From Hyphomicrobiales bacterium (GTDB lineage: Bacteria > Pseudomonadota > Alphaproteobacteria > Rhizobiales > JACESI01), in NCBI GenBank assembly GCA_013911885.1, contig JACESI010000005.1, positions 62,001-126,000 on the forward strand: a stretch of 64,000 nucleotides of DNA, read 5' to 3'. Below, in pieces: positions 25,055 through 35,574 of the stretch. How positions within the stretch are numbered: the stretch's first letter is position 1; each line of letters begins with the position of its first letter. A model generated the notes under the pieces. It was not told the DNA's origin and ran no database searches. It saw only the letters and a list, made by a program, of their open reading frames with translations. The translations under genes were made by a program, and so were the position numbers.

Positions 25055-27892
25055 ATGGATTCTGACGCAATGAACGGATTAACCGATAGACCGGGCTTCG
25101 AGCCGGCCGCCGAGGGAGAAATCGATCTTGGTTCGCTGTTTTCGGCGCTGTGGCAACGCAAGGGCTGGGTGATCTTATGGGCGCTTATCGGCCTTGCTTT
25201 GGCTTGCGTTTTTCTTTTTCTCGTCGATCCGGTCTACCGTTCTGACGCCCGGCTCCTGATCGAGCGGCGCGACAATGTGTTTACACGGCCGAGCAACGAG
25301 CAAAGCGTTACGAATGTTCAGGATTTCGACGTCCAGACCGTCGCAAGCCAGGTCGAAGTCCTGCAATCGCGCAATCTTTTGAAATCGGTCATTGACAAAT
25401 TAAGGCTTGATCAGAAAGCCGAATTCGATCCGCTTCTTTCCGGTGGTGGCGGCAATATTATTAGTAATATTCTGACCCTGATTGGTCTCAACAATGGTGA
25501 AGCGTCGGACACACGCGATGGGCGGGTGCTTGCAGCCCTTGCCGACAAGCTTTCGGTCTATCCGCTGGGCGAGTCGCGGGTTGTCGCGGTGCAGGTGACC
25601 GTGCAGGATCCGGCGCTTTCCGCAGATATTGCGAACGCTATTGCTGAAGAATACCTTCTGATTCAGCGCGAGGACAGCAACAAGAGTGCCGTCGGCGCAT
25701 CGCAATTTCTGGAAAAGGAAATCGGTGGTCTGCGCGAGCGGGTTCAGACGGCGGAGCGCGCCGTCGAGACTTTTCGCGCAGGCGCTGATCTTCTGGCGGG
25801 TGAGAGTGAATCGACACTGACAAAGCAGCAATTGAGCGAGACCATGACGCTGATGAGCGAGGTGAGTTCGCAACGCGCACAGGCCGAGGCGAAGGCTGAC
25901 CAGATCCGGCGTCTGATCAATTCCGGTGCGGCGCTCGACAGTTCGTCCGATGTGCAGGGTTCACCCCTCATTCAGCGCCTGCGCGAGCAGCAGGTGACAT
26001 TGCGTGCCCGGATCGTCGATCTTCAGACATCGCTTCTGCCGAACCATCCGCAGGTTCAGGCCGCCCGCTCGCAGCTTGATGATCTCGAAAAGGAGATTGC
26101 GCGTCAGGCCCTTCTGATTGCACGCGCCCTGGAAGGCGACGCGGAAATCGCGACAGTGCGCCAGCAGGAACTTGAGCAGGAAGTGGCGCGCCTCAAGACC
26201 GCGACGGCACGGGCAAACGAACAGGAAGTGAAACTGCGTGCTCTGGAGCGCGAGGCACGGGCACAGCGCGAGCTACTTGAAACCTATCTCGTCCGTTTCC
26301 GTGAATCGAGCGCGCGGGAAAACACTGAACTTCTCCCGGTCAATGCGCGGATCATCTCGCGCGCCAATGTACCGGTCAAGCGGCATTTTCCGAAAACCGT
26401 GCCGACACTTGCGGTTGCGGGTTTTTCCGGCGCGTTTCTCGCAAGTCTCTTCATTCTGGCGGGTGAATTGATGTCAGATCGCCGAGATCGCTCAGACCGA
26501 CCAGATCGTCGAGATCGCCCTGTTCAGACAGGCGCAAGCCGCATGCCCGATACCACGCGCCGTGAACCTGCTTTGGAAACATTGGCAATGAGCGTCGGCT
26601 CGAGCGAACCTGATGACGACGATGCGGGTGTGCCCGTGGTTGCCCCGTTGTCCGAACGAGCAGGGAAGGCGCGCGCGCTGAGATCGGTGGCGACGCCCGA
26701 ATACCCGCCCGAATACCAAGACGTGTCTCCCGTTGCGGATGTGCCTGCGGAAGCCAAGACACCCGCTCCGGCAACCGCGACAGGTTCGATAAAGGTTGGT
26801 GCAGAGGCAATGCCTCCCGTTCCAGTGATTGTGACCCCGACCATTTCCGAGACGGCTGCCGGGCAGGGTGCTTTACCGCATGACGCACCGCATGATCCTG
26901 CGGTAGCGCCGCTTGCCGTCTCAATGGCAGATGTAGTGGCTGACCGTCATGAGGGCCCTGTGCCTATGGCAGGCCCTGGCGATCCTGAGCAAGATGCTGC
27001 CCCGCTCATGCACCCTTCTGCTGAGACGATGCCGCAGTCGCAGGAGGCGGCAAGCCAGGATCGCGCGGCGATAATGGCTGCGAGGCAGCACGCTGAGGGC
27101 AGCCCACAGCCCCGCCCAGTGCCTTATAGCCCAGTGCTGTCCAACGCTGTGCCTTCAAGTCCGGTGCCCTCAAGTCCGGCGCCTCAGAGCGCCATTCCGC
27201 AACAACGCCCGGGCGAGCGGCTGGCTGCCGCCATACGCTCTGCAAAAGCGTCGCCGGATGCTCAGGTTCCGGTGCCAGCAGCGGAGGGCCGCGACTGGAA
27301 ATCACGCTCCGGCGGCACGGATCTTTATTCCCTGAACGATGCCATTGCTGCTGTCGAGCGCTATACGCTCAGGCAGATTACGGTTCTGCCGGTGTTCGAT
27401 GATATCAGTTGTGCTGATCTCGCGCTCGAAATGGCGCGAGCGATTGCATCATCCGGCAAGCGGGTGATCTTTGCCGATCTTGCCGGCGGCGTGGCGGACG
27501 CGGATCTGACCCTTACCGGCTTTTCCGATGTGGTTGCGGGTGAGGCTGATATTCGCGAGGCGATCTTCGCCGATCCATTGTCGCCGGTCGATCTGATGGC
27601 GTGCGGTACCCTTGCGCTCAACGCGGAAGACTGGGCCGATGGCAGCGCAAACGACATTATCGAGGATTTGACTGAGGCCTATGACGTTGCTGTGCTGCAT
27701 AGCGGTGAAGGAACCAGTTCGGTCTATCTCCAGAGCCTTGCCGAACAGTCCGACATGCTGCTTTTCGCTGTGAGTGCACCCTTATCGCGGCGGCGGGTCG
27801 CTGATATTCTTCGCCAGAAAATGGGCGATGTTCCCGCGCATTCGATGTTTGTCTATTTCGAAGGCGACGATGGTTTCGTGAGCGCCGCTTAA
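25055..27892 (+). CDS. Wzz/GumC-like polysaccharide co-polymerase with degenerate BY-kinase domain
   Basis: 945 residues. The order is: a cytoplasmic N-terminus; a membrane helix near residues 40-58; a Wzz periplasmic domain with long coiled coils to about 440; a second helix near 447-467; a Pro/Ala/Arg-rich linker of about 285 residues; and a terminal domain (about 755-945) resembling the BY-kinase/ParA fold. That domain has no Walker A motif: where GxxxxGKS/T is expected there is VFDDISCADLALEMARA, followed by the family-like GKRVIFADLAGG. There is also no tyrosine-rich tail. It should therefore control chain length without kinase activity. Starts at GTG 25040, ATG 25055 and 25070 are possible. 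Confidence 0.88.
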   Translation: MDSDAMNGLTDRPGFEPAAEGEIDLGSLFSALWQRKGWVILWALIGLALACVFLFLVDPVYRSDARLLIERRDNVFTRPSNEQSVTNVQDFDVQTVASQVEVLQSRNLLKSVIDKLRLDQKAEFDPLLSGGGGNIISNILTLIGLNNGEASDTRDGRVLAALADKLSVYPLGESRVVAVQVTVQDPALSADIANAIAEEYLLIQREDSNKSAVGASQFLEKEIGGLRERVQTAERAVETFRAGADLLAGESESTLTKQQLSETMTLMSEVSSQRAQAEAKADQIRRLINSGAALDSSSDVQGSPLIQRLREQQVTLRARIVDLQTSLLPNHPQVQAARSQLDDLEKEIARQALLIARALEGDAEIATVRQQELEQEVARLKTATARANEQEVKLRALEREARAQRELLETYLVRFRESSARENTELLPVNARIISRANVPVKRHFPKTVPTLAVAGFSGAFLASLFILAGELMSDRRDRSDRPDRRDRPVQTGASRMPDTTRREPALETLAMSVGSSEPDDDDAGVPVVAPLSERAGKARALRSVATPEYPPEYQDVSPVADVPAEAKTPAPATATGSIKVGAEAMPPVPVIVTPTISETAAGQGALPHDAPHDPAVAPLAVSMADVVADRHEGPVPMAGPGDPEQDAAPLMHPSAETMPQSQEAASQDRAAIMAARQHAEGSPQPRPVPYSPVLSNAVPSSPVPSSPAPQSAIPQQRPGERLAAAIRSAKASPDAQVPVPAAEGRDWKSRSGGTDLYSLNDAIAAVERYTLRQITVLPVFDDISCADLALEMARAIASSGKRVIFADLAGGVADADLTLTGFSDVVAGEADIREAIFADPLSPVDLMACGTLALNAEDWADGSANDIIEDLTEAYDVAVLHSGEGTSSVYLQSLAEQSDMLLFAVSAPLSRRRVADILRQKMGDVPAHSMFVYFEGDDGFVSAA

Positions 27893-29166
27893 GATTTTCC
27901 AGCAAGGCGCTGGCGAAACTGTCTGACGAAGCGCCATAGAGTGGGATTTCTCTTGATCTGACGCTTCAATCCGGTTTTCAGCCGCTTTGCGCCCGCGTAA
28001 AGCCGCCCTTTCAGGGAAAGCGGCACCAGAACATCCACCAATGGATGCTCCTCGTCGCACCACGAGGCCTTGTAGCGTTCTGAGCCAACACCGAAATCGA
28101 ACCGGCGCAGGCCTTCCGCACAGGCAGACTCGATCCGCTTGTAGAAAGTAAAGGCGCCTGGCGAAAGGGAGGCATATTTCTCATCGTGTATGATTGATGT
28201 GAAATAGCCGAAATGCTGGCCATCAAAGGTTCCACCCGCAAGCAGCGCGAGAATTTTGCCGTCTGCTTCGACATAGTCGAACTCGATCAGCTTTTCACCG
28301 CGCGGCAACAGCGCGTTGTCATCGGCCAGCCGTTCGAAAAACGCCCTTGTTGCCGCGTTCGCGAATTTGTCTGGAATGCCGCGCTCGGCAAACCAGGGGG
28401 CCTTATGTGCGAGGAAAGTCCGGTAGAGGCGACGATCCTCGGCCGGACTATCGGTTCGCGCAACGCGGTAGCCGCCAAGTTCATTCAGGCCACGTTCCTG
28501 CGCGCGGAGGATTTTGCGTTTTCGTTTCGCGTTGCCGCGCTCAAGCACGGCGTTGAAATCGCTGATCAGTGAAACCGAACTGCCACCGACCGCGCTCTGC
28601 GTTGAGGGGAGGCGGGCGGCGAGCGGGTTTTCGATACCGTCCCATGCGAGGGGCTGAAGTGGCAGATCGAGAATGTCGACACTGAAGGGCAGGGCCTTTG
28701 CGAGGAGCGCCGGCAGGTCGCTCACGAGGCGAGCGTTGACCGCGCCCGCCTCTCGACAAAAAAGCGCGAAACGATAGTTCGCATGAGTGCCGCCCATGCT
28801 GGTGAGGATGGTGAGGCCACGCTTTCTGAGGCGCGTCAGCGGAAGAAGAAAAACGGCGCGCTCATCCAGAAGGCCGACCACGAGCACCGCGCTTCCGCCC
28901 TCCGCGCGGCCCAGCGTTTCGAACCATGCCTTCTGCCAGTGATAGTTCTGATAAATGGTGAGCCCACAGGTTGTCTGAAGCTGTTTCCAGATCGGCTCGA
29001 TCACGGCGAAATCGCTGGTGACGAGAAGCTCGATTTCCACTGTGGCAGCGCGTGCATCGGCTATGGCGCGCAATCGCGCGACCGCGCTTTTAATCGCGCT
29101 TTCGTCATGCGGTTGTCCGCGCGCCGGATTTTCGGGCAGCCCGGAAGGGGGCGCGCTATCTGTCAT
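27889..29166 (-). CDS. CelD/BcsL-like GNAT acyltransferase
   Basis: 425 residues with the two-lobed GNAT layout of the CelD/BcsL (COG5653) family. Typical segments are PIWKQLQTTCGLTIYQNYHWQKAWFETLG, a central KRKRKILRAQERGLNELGG, and a C-terminal lobe with SPGAFTFYKRIESACAEGLRRFDFGVGSERYKASWC. These proteins are linked to polysaccharide modification. The ATG at 29166 has GAGGAAAC upstream. It is convergent with the Wzz-like gene, and the stop codons overlap in a shared TTAA. An acyl-decorating role for the exopolysaccharide is inference from context. Confidence 0.87.
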   Translation of the reverse strand: MTDSAPPSGLPENPARGQPHDESAIKSAVARLRAIADARAATVEIELLVTSDFAVIEPIWKQLQTTCGLTIYQNYHWQKAWFETLGRAEGGSAVLVVGLLDERAVFLLPLTRLRKRGLTILTSMGGTHANYRFALFCREAGAVNARLVSDLPALLAKALPFSVDILDLPLQPLAWDGIENPLAARLPSTQSAVGGSSVSLISDFNAVLERGNAKRKRKILRAQERGLNELGGYRVARTDSPAEDRRLYRTFLAHKAPWFAERGIPDKFANAATRAFFERLADDNALLPRGEKLIEFDYVEADGKILALLAGGTFDGQHFGYFTSIIHDEKYASLSPGAFTFYKRIESACAEGLRRFDFGVGSERYKASWCDEEHPLVDVLVPLSLKGRLYAGAKRLKTGLKRQIKRNPTLWRFVRQFRQRLAGKS

Positions 29167-29373
29167 CCATGTTTCCTCGGTCAGCACCCTGTTGGCTTCA
29201 GGCCAGTCTTTGGCACGTGAGTTGCAATAATCGGAAACGGTTTAGTGCGGGCCGCAGAAACGTCGCCATTTTGCGCCACACTGTTGCCTTCATGCTAAAG
29301 GTTTTGGTCACCACTCAAGTCTATGATAGTGCTTCGATCTTAATATTTTCGCAAACGGGGCGACGAACCCGCG

Positions 29374-30426
29374 ATGGACATTTCCACCTCGATGATGCGA
29401 CTTGGCCTCAACGCGATTGGCCGCAGCGGGCTTGCGCGTGCTGTGCAGCCGGTCTTCGGTGGTCTTGGTGCGATCTTGATGTTCCATCATGTCGGGCAGC
29501 GGGCGCCGGGCTATTTCGGTGGCAATGACCATCTGTCAATCCGCCCCGAATTCCTGTCTCAGTTACTCGACGAGTTCCGCCAGGAATGCATTGATATCGT
29601 GTCTCTCGACGAGGCCGTCTGGCGGATGCGATCCGCGCACGCTACACAGCCCTTCGTGGCGCTCACCTTCGACGATGGCTACCGTGACAATATCGAGACC
29701 GCCTATCCGATTCTGCAATTCTTCCGGGTGCCTTTCACACTTTTTGTATGCAGCGGCTTTGTCGATCGCGAGGTGCCGATCTGGTGGCTCAGTCTTGAAA
29801 GAATCATTCAGGCGAACAATGTGATCGAACTGCGCATTGGCGCGGAACATCATGTGCTTCACGCGCTTGGGAAATTTGAGAAACGCCGGGCTTTCTTTGA
29901 CGCTGTTGCTCTTCTGAAAAAGGCGTCGGATCAGGAAATGCTGGCAGCGATTCTTGATCTTGCGGAGGCGACCGGCCATGACGCCATGGCTTTGGTCGAC
30001 CATGAAATGGCGACATGGGACATGCTGCGCACGCTCAACGAAGACCCGCTCGTGACCATCGGTGCGCACACCCGCAGCCATCCGTTTCTTGCCAAGCTGC
30101 CCCTTGATGCGGCGCGGGAGGAAATCGCGCACGGATGTCAGCGGATCGAGACGATGATGCAGAGCCGCCCGGAATTTCTCGCCTATCCCTATGGATTTGA
30201 GGGGGCGGTTGGTCCGCGAGAGGTCCGCCTTGCAGAGGACATGGGTTTCAAGGCCGCGTTCACGACACGCAAGGGCCTCGTTTCAGCAGATCATGCCGAC
30301 CATATCTGGGCTTTGCCGCGGGTTTCGATCAACGGTCACTACCAGAGCATGGGCGCCATCCGCGCGCTTCTGAGCGGCCTGCCATTTTTTGTCGCGAACG
30401 GTTTTTCGCGGGTCAAGACCCTGTAG
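29374..30426 (+). CDS. Polysaccharide deacetylase family protein
   Basis: 350 residues of carbohydrate esterase family 4 (NodB homology). [10 protein letters not shown] supplies the catalytic base and metal-binding Asp, and HTRSHPFL supplies the H-x3-H metal ligands. The C-terminal part has [12 protein letters not shown]. No obvious signal peptide is seen, so the protein may act in the cytoplasm or be membrane-associated. It is close to the CelD-like acyltransferase and the Wzz-like gene, so it probably removes N-acetyl groups from the exopolysaccharide or its precursors. Its end overlaps the DUF2842 gene by 14 bases. Confidence 0.9.
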   Translation: MDISTSMMRLGLNAIGRSGLARAVQPVFGGLGAILMFHHVGQRAPGYFGGNDHLSIRPEFLSQLLDEFRQECIDIVSLDEAVWRMRSAHATQPFVALTFDDGYRDNIETAYPILQFFRVPFTLFVCSGFVDREVPIWWLSLERIIQANNVIELRIGAEHHVLHALGKFEKRRAFFDAVALLKKASDQEMLAAILDLAEATGHDAMALVDHEMATWDMLRTLNEDPLVTIGAHTRSHPFLAKLPLDAAREEIAHGCQRIETMMQSRPEFLAYPYGFEGAVGPREVRLAEDMGFKAAFTTRKGLVSADHADHIWALPRVSINGHYQSMGAIRALLSGLPFFVANGFSRVKTL

Positions 30427-30652
30427 GCCGGGACTGCCCGGGCGTGATCGCCTTTTCACCGCGCCAGCCAAGCCAGATGATGAAACCTGCGGGCAAGACC
30501 CAGAAGAGACCAGCAAAAGCATAATAGGCGAGTTGAAGCGCACCGCTCGTTCCCGGCAGAAGCACGACCGCAAACACCATCGCGCCGAGGGAGTAGACCG
30601 AGATAAAGGCGACAAGCGCGATAGTGGCAATGATTTTGCGCAGTTTCGTCAT
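30413..30652 (-). CDS. DUF2842 family membrane protein
   Basis: A 79-residue protein with two hydrophobic helices ([21 protein letters not shown] and a second ending [16 protein letters not shown]), the pattern of alphaproteobacterial DUF2842. Function is unknown. It commonly lies beside the heme A synthase gene, as here (divergent). The 3' end overlaps the convergent deacetylase gene by 14 bases. Confidence 0.8.
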   Translation of the reverse strand: MTKLRKIIATIALVAFISVYSLGAMVFAVVLLPGTSGALQLAYYAFAGLFWVLPAGFIIWLGWRGEKAITPGQSRPTGS

Positions 30653-30823
30653 TCACGATTCGCTTTTGCTCACGGGGATGGATTTTACTCTGCATGTCGA
30701 TCTAGCGCGGCAATCCGGTTTTGTACAGGCATAGTGCCGCATCGGCATAGAGCATTGACCTGGAACGGTTGCACCGGGCGAGGTTCGGCGCTATCTCCCT
30801 TCCATCAGTTGAAGCGAGGGGCG

Positions 30824-31906
30824 ATGACAACGGTTTTTGATTTGCAAAGGGATGTTGAAAGCAACCCCGCCCCGACCACGGCCCGGCATCTTGCCGCGAT
30901 CCGCTTCTGGCTTTTTTCCGTTCTTGGCCTCATCGCGGCAATGGTGGTGGTCGGCGGCGCGACGCGGCTTACCGATTCCGGGCTTTCCATCACCGAATGG
31001 AAGCCGCTTCTTGGCGCCATTCCGCCGCTTTCCCACGCGGACTGGATCGAGGCTTTTGACAAATACCGGCAGATTCCTGAATATCAGCTCGTCAACAAAG
31101 GCATGAGCCTTGCCGATTTCCAGTTCATCTATTGGTGGGAGTGGGCGCACCGCTTCCTCGGCCGGATCATCGGCCTTGCCTTCTTCGTGCCAGCCGTGAT
31201 GTTCTGGGTGCTGGGCTGGCTGCCAAAGGCGCTGAAGCCGCGCATTGTCGTGCTTTTTCTGCTGGGTGGCCTTCAGGGTGTCATCGGCTGGTGGATGGTG
31301 GCAAGCGGTCTTGTCGATCGGGTGGATGTGAGCCAGTACCGACTTGCCATCCACCTGACGCTCGCCTGCGTCCTGTTTGCCGCTGTTTTATGGGTTGCGA
31401 CCGGGCTAAGGCAGCGGACCTCGGTCGATGCTGAAAGGCAGATGTTGGGGATGGCGTGGTTTCTGATTGCTGCCGTGCTTTTCCAGATTTTCGCGGGCGG
31501 GCTGGTGGCGGGCATGGATGCCGGCCTTGCCTATAACACATGGCCTGCCATGGATGGTTCGATCGTTCCAGGCGGCCTATTCGCGATGTCGCCGTTCTGG
31601 GTCAATCTTTTTGAGAATGCCAAGACCGTGCAGTTCAACCACCGCATGATCGCCTATGCGCTGTGGCTGCTTGCGATTGGCCATGCCGTCTGGGTCGTCA
31701 CAAAACCGGTGCCGCTTCACGCAAAGATCGCCGCAGGGGCGATTGCGGCGGCGGTCTCGCTTCAGGCCGTTATTGGCATTTTGACGCTTGTCATGGTGGT
31801 GCCCCTAAATGTCGCGCTGATGCATCAGTTCGGCGCGCTTATCGTGCTTGCGGCGGCGGTCCTATATGCCCGTGTTTTGAAAGGCCCTTCCGGTTTTATC
31901 GCTTAG
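30824..31906 (+). CDS. ctaA: Heme A synthase (COX15/CtaA)
   Basis: Heme A synthase oxidises heme O to heme A for aa3-type cytochrome oxidase. The 360-residue product has eight hydrophobic helices. Signatures are [38 protein letters not shown] with conserved heme-ligand His, [17 protein letters not shown], and the later QFNHRMIAY His. The ATG at 30824 has GAGGGG upstream. Its stop overlaps the convergent cysteine-desulfurase-like gene. The partner ctaB is not in the window. Confidence 0.96.
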   Translation: MTTVFDLQRDVESNPAPTTARHLAAIRFWLFSVLGLIAAMVVVGGATRLTDSGLSITEWKPLLGAIPPLSHADWIEAFDKYRQIPEYQLVNKGMSLADFQFIYWWEWAHRFLGRIIGLAFFVPAVMFWVLGWLPKALKPRIVVLFLLGGLQGVIGWWMVASGLVDRVDVSQYRLAIHLTLACVLFAAVLWVATGLRQRTSVDAERQMLGMAWFLIAAVLFQIFAGGLVAGMDAGLAYNTWPAMDGSIVPGGLFAMSPFWVNLFENAKTVQFNHRMIAYALWLLAIGHAVWVVTKPVPLHAKIAAGAIAAAVSLQAVIGILTLVMVVPLNVALMHQFGALIVLAAAVLYARVLKGPSGFIA

Positions 31907-33162
31907 ACTTCGGCGACGATATCGCGCATGGCTTCGAGAAAGGCCGCGACTTCGGTTTCCGTGTTGTAATGGCACATTGAGACGCGCAGGCATGAGGCAA
32001 GGCCGAGCGGGTTGAGGATATTGCCCGAGTAATGGTCCGCCTTGCGGATATGGGTGCGAATGCCGCGCTCATTGAGTTTTCGCACCACATCCGCCGTGTC
32101 CATTCCCTCGACGTTAAGCGCGACAAGACCCTCGCGGCGCGGATTGTCTGCACCACCGATGATCGATATGCGGGGGAGATCGGCGACACCCTTGAGATTG
32201 CCGGTACCATGCAGCATCGCGTCGGTCAGGCCCTTTTCATGGGCATGAATGGCGCGGCCAGCCGCTTCAAGCCGCTCACGGCGGTCATCGGAGCTGGTGA
32301 AATGGGTGCCCAGCCATTCGAAATAGTTGATGACATCGGAAAAGGTCGCATAGGAGCCCGTGTCCCGGGTGCCAAGCTCCCAGTTCTCCGCCGGGCCGTC
32401 GATCAGGCTGTCGTGCGGCAATTGGGCGAGGCGGCTTGAAATCCATGCGATGCCGTAGCCGTGGCGCGAGAAGACTTTGTACGGCGAAACGGCATAGCCG
32501 TCGATATTGTAGCGCGCAAGATCCAGGCCACCGTGGGCAGCGTGCTGGATGCCGTCGACAATGATGAAACAGTCTGGCGCGACCGCGCGGATCGTGGCGG
32601 CAATCGCCTCCACATCGGTGCCCATGCCGGTTACCGGAGACGTGTGGACGATGGTGGCGACGCGGGTGTCCGGGGTCACATATTTCGCATAATCCGCCGC
32701 TTCGACGGCGCCGGTCTCATTGTTGTGGGTCACGGCGACATAGCGCTTGCCGGCGATTTTTGCCCAGCGCTGGGCGGCACTGCGGGAGGCGGGATGTTCA
32801 AGCGTGGTGCCAAGAACGATGCCTCCCTCGGCTGCACCAAGGACCGCGTTCATGATCATGCGAAAGAGAAGTTCCGTACCGCTTTCGCCGACAAAGACCT
32901 GTCCATCCGTCGTGTTGAAGAACAGCATCGCATCCGCTTTGGCGCGGTTGATCACGCGCACGAGTTCGTGGGAGGCTTCGTTGTCGCGCCCCTGATTGTC
33001 GGGGATAGCAGCAAACCGACTTGAGGTTTCAACCACGGATTTGAGCGTCAGCGCCCCGCCGGCATTTTCGAAAAAGATCCGCTTTCCCGCGATCGGGCAG
33101 GTATCGATATGGGCGAAACGGTCACGGACTGCGTCCATGAGACCGGGCTGGGACTGAAGCAT
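31903..33162 (-). CDS. Cysteine desulfurase-like class V aminotransferase
   Basis: 419 residues of the PLP fold-type I class V family. The core is recognisable: [16 protein letters not shown] near the start, [30 protein letters not shown], and the PLP lysine in [12 protein letters not shown]. The C-terminal domain ends in a Cys-containing [12 protein letters not shown]. The ATG at 33162 is chosen because homologues begin with [17 protein letters not shown] sequence; the frame is open 198 bases further. Whether it is a true desulfurase or a related selenocysteine lyase/epimerase cannot be decided. No isc or suf partner is nearby. argC follows upstream on the same strand. Confidence 0.85.
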   Translation of the reverse strand: MLQSQPGLMDAVRDRFAHIDTCPIAGKRIFFENAGGALTLKSVVETSSRFAAIPDNQGRDNEASHELVRVINRAKADAMLFFNTTDGQVFVGESGTELLFRMIMNAVLGAAEGGIVLGTTLEHPASRSAAQRWAKIAGKRYVAVTHNNETGAVEAADYAKYVTPDTRVATIVHTSPVTGMGTDVEAIAATIRAVAPDCFIIVDGIQHAAHGGLDLARYNIDGYAVSPYKVFSRHGYGIAWISSRLAQLPHDSLIDGPAENWELGTRDTGSYATFSDVINYFEWLGTHFTSSDDRRERLEAAGRAIHAHEKGLTDAMLHGTGNLKGVADLPRISIIGGADNPRREGLVALNVEGMDTADVVRKLNERGIRTHIRKADHYSGNILNPLGLASCLRVSMCHYNTETEVAAFLEAMRDIVAEV

Positions 33163-33205
33163 GATTGCGCTACCTGTTCTTGGGGCTTGTTCTTCTGGAA
33201 GGGCT

Positions 33206-34261
33206 CTAGGGGAAAAGCGGGAGTTGTTCGAGGCCGAGGGTCTCTTCAAGGCCGAAGGCGAGATTGAAATTCTGGATTGCCTGACCGGCCGAGCCTTTGA
33301 CGAGGTTGTCGATAGTCGAGACGATGATCGCGCGGCCGGGAATTCGGTCTTCGAAGACATTGATCACGCAATGGTTCGAGCCGCGCACCATCTGGGTCTG
33401 CGGGATAACGCCGGCTTCCGCGAGATGCACGAAAGGCTCGTCGCAATAGGCGTCATGGAAAGCAGCGCGCAGGTCGGCAACGGTCCGGCCCGGCATCAGG
33501 CGGGTATAGATCGTACACAATTCGCCGCGGCTCATCGGGATCAGATGCGGGGTGAAATTGACGAAAACCGGGCGGCCCGCCGCTTTGGCGATTTCCTGTT
33601 CGATTTCCGGCGCGTGGCGGTGCTTGGCGATACTGTAGGGCGACAGGCCTTCACCGGCTTCGGCAAGAAGAACATTCTGCTTGGCGCTGCGTCCCGCGCC
33701 GGTCGTGCCGGATTTTGCATCGACGATGATTTCGTCCGGTTCGATCAGGTGGGCAGCGACGAGGGGCAGCACGCCGAGCAGCGTTGCCGTCGGATAGCAG
33801 CCCGGGCAGGCGATCAGACGGGCCTTCCTCAGATCCCCGCGGTTGTGCTCCGAGAGGCCATAGACTGCGCCGCCCTGAAGTTCCGGTGCGCGGTGTTCAC
33901 CACCATACCAGGAGGCGTAGGTGGCGATATCGCGCAGGCGGAAATCGGCCGACATGTCGATGATCTTTATGCTGTCGTTGACTGTGTAGATCGCTTTGGT
34001 GATGTCCTGCGTGGTGCCATGGGGCAGGCCGCAGAAAACCGCATCAACGCCATTGAAGTCGACCTCTTCCCAGGTCACGAGATCGGGCAGGTCCAGCATG
34101 TAAAAATGCGGAAAGACGTCGCGCATGCGCCTGCCGGCATGGGAATTGGCAGTGAGCACGACGATTTCGGCCATCGGGTGACGCGCAGCAAGGCGCACGA
34201 GATCGGAACCCGTATAGCCCGAAGCCCCGACAACACCGATTCTGATTTTTTTATCCGCCAT
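33206..34261 (-). CDS. argC: N-acetyl-gamma-glutamyl-phosphate reductase
   Basis: ArgC catalyses the third step of arginine synthesis, the NADPH reduction of N-acetylglutamyl phosphate. The 351-residue product has the Rossmann motif GVVGASGYTGSDLVRL at the N-terminus, the catalytic Cys in IACPGCYPTATLL, and a C-terminal RGSNHCVINVFEDR. The start MADKKIRIG is preferred over an 11-residue longer frame. It is the long (type 1) ArgC. Proximity to rpsI-rplM is common in Rhizobiales; here two polysaccharide genes are inserted between them. Confidence 0.96.
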   Translation of the reverse strand: MADKKIRIGVVGASGYTGSDLVRLAARHPMAEIVVLTANSHAGRRMRDVFPHFYMLDLPDLVTWEEVDFNGVDAVFCGLPHGTTQDITKAIYTVNDSIKIIDMSADFRLRDIATYASWYGGEHRAPELQGGAVYGLSEHNRGDLRKARLIACPGCYPTATLLGVLPLVAAHLIEPDEIIVDAKSGTTGAGRSAKQNVLLAEAGEGLSPYSIAKHRHAPEIEQEIAKAAGRPVFVNFTPHLIPMSRGELCTIYTRLMPGRTVADLRAAFHDAYCDEPFVHLAEAGVIPQTQMVRGSNHCVINVFEDRIPGRAIIVSTIDNLVKGSAGQAIQNFNLAFGLEETLGLEQLPLFP

Positions 34262-34343
34262 GGACCGCGCCCTTCTCCGTTTGAAACCTCTCATACGCCG
34301 CGGCTATTTCTTCTGCAAGCGCCTGACAGGTTTCCACACTCTC

Positions 34344-35573
34344 TCAGGCGGCGTGGCGGGGTCTGCGAAAAAGGATCAAGGCGTTGAGAAGTTGAAGGCA
34401 GCCCTGCACGGCGATGGCGTAAATCGCGCCGAGAGCACCATGGTCCGGAATGAACCAGAAGGCCGCGAGCGCGGTGCCTGCAACCGTGATGATATTGACA
34501 GCAAGGTGGAATCGGTAGGCCTGAAGCGCGGGCGGCACGAAGCCCAGCATCGAGCCAACATAGATTGGAAACGAGGCAAGGCTCATGGCGACGATGAGGC
34601 TCGCTTCGCTGCCGATGGCGCGGCCGTAGATCAGGGTGATCAGAAATTCGCCCGCGATGGCGGCAACGACAATGAACCCGAAGGAAACGAGCGCCGCCGC
34701 CGCCACGCCGATTGTGACTTCACGGTAATAATGCGTGAGATTTCCTGCCGCGAAATGGCGCGAAAGGCGCGGGGTGATGGCGGAGCCGAGCGAGTTCACC
34801 ACGAGTGCGCCAATCAGGAGAAGATGGCTGATCGCCGCAAAAACGCCGAGGGTGGCGGTATTCTCATATTGATCGAGAACAATGCGGGGGAGCGAGAAGG
34901 TGAGATAGACCACAGCCGCCGATACAGCCATCGGCATCGCGAAACGGACCAGCTCGATGCGGCTCGCTTCGCCTTTTTTCGCTTCCGCATCGCGCTCAAA
35001 GCGCCGGTCGTAGAAGAGATAAAACAGCCACCATACGACGGAAAAGGCGGCAAGGGAGAGGTCAAGCCGGGCGGTGAGTTTGAGGGCCAGAGCAAGAACC
35101 AGCGAAGACACCGCCGCACGCGCAACCATCGACACGGCAATTGCGCGCATGTCGCCCGTCTTGTGCGGAATTGCATAATTCACATCGCTCAAGGTTTCCG
35201 CCATCTTCCAGCTTGCGGCAAGAAGGATCATGATCAGGGTGAGATCGCCATAGCCAAGCCCGAAGGCGACCGCGCCAATGGCAACAACGCCAAGCGGCAG
35301 GGCGACAAAGCGAACCGCATTGTAATCGGCAAAACCCCAGCGGTTCTGCTGGTCGGTGATATAGACCATGCGAAACATCAGGCTGCCAAGCGCCATGATC
35401 GGGTTTGCGAGCGCGAGACCGAGCGTGTAAAGGCCGACAGCTTCCGGCCCCGAGAGGCGGGCAAGGATGATCATGTTGAGCCATTGAAGCCCATAGAAGC
35501 CAACCTGACCGGCAAGGCTCCAGCTTGCCGCCGGCAGAAGCCCCGGCCCGCTTCCTGTTTGTGCCATCGTCAT
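34344..35573 (-). CDS. Lipopolysaccharide/oligosaccharide flippase family protein
   Basis: 409 residues with about twelve hydrophobic helices, the layout of the MOP/PST flippase family (Wzx). SWSLAGQVGFYGLQWLNMIILARLSGPEAVGLYTLGLALANP at the N-terminus is typical. It would move undecaprenyl-linked repeat units across the inner membrane. The ATG is 1 base after the stop of the upstream GT2 gene, indicating translational coupling; MAQTG (35567) is an alternative start. With the ligase, priming transferase and Wzz-like protein it completes a Wzx/Wzy-type export set. Confidence 0.88.
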   Translation of the reverse strand: MTMAQTGSGPGLLPAASWSLAGQVGFYGLQWLNMIILARLSGPEAVGLYTLGLALANPIMALGSLMFRMVYITDQQNRWGFADYNAVRFVALPLGVVAIGAVAFGLGYGDLTLIMILLAASWKMAETLSDVNYAIPHKTGDMRAIAVSMVARAAVSSLVLALALKLTARLDLSLAAFSVVWWLFYLFYDRRFERDAEAKKGEASRIELVRFAMPMAVSAAVVYLTFSLPRIVLDQYENTATLGVFAAISHLLLIGALVVNSLGSAITPRLSRHFAAGNLTHYYREVTIGVAAAALVSFGFIVVAAIAGEFLITLIYGRAIGSEASLIVAMSLASFPIYVGSMLGFVPPALQAYRFHLAVNIITVAGTALAAFWFIPDHGALGAIYAIAVQGCLQLLNALILFRRPRHAA

Positions 35574-35574
35574 G

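Noticed and set aside
27121..27190. Repeated CAAGTCCGGNGCC units in the Wzz-like gene
   Set aside because: In-frame Pro/Ser repeats of the disordered linker.
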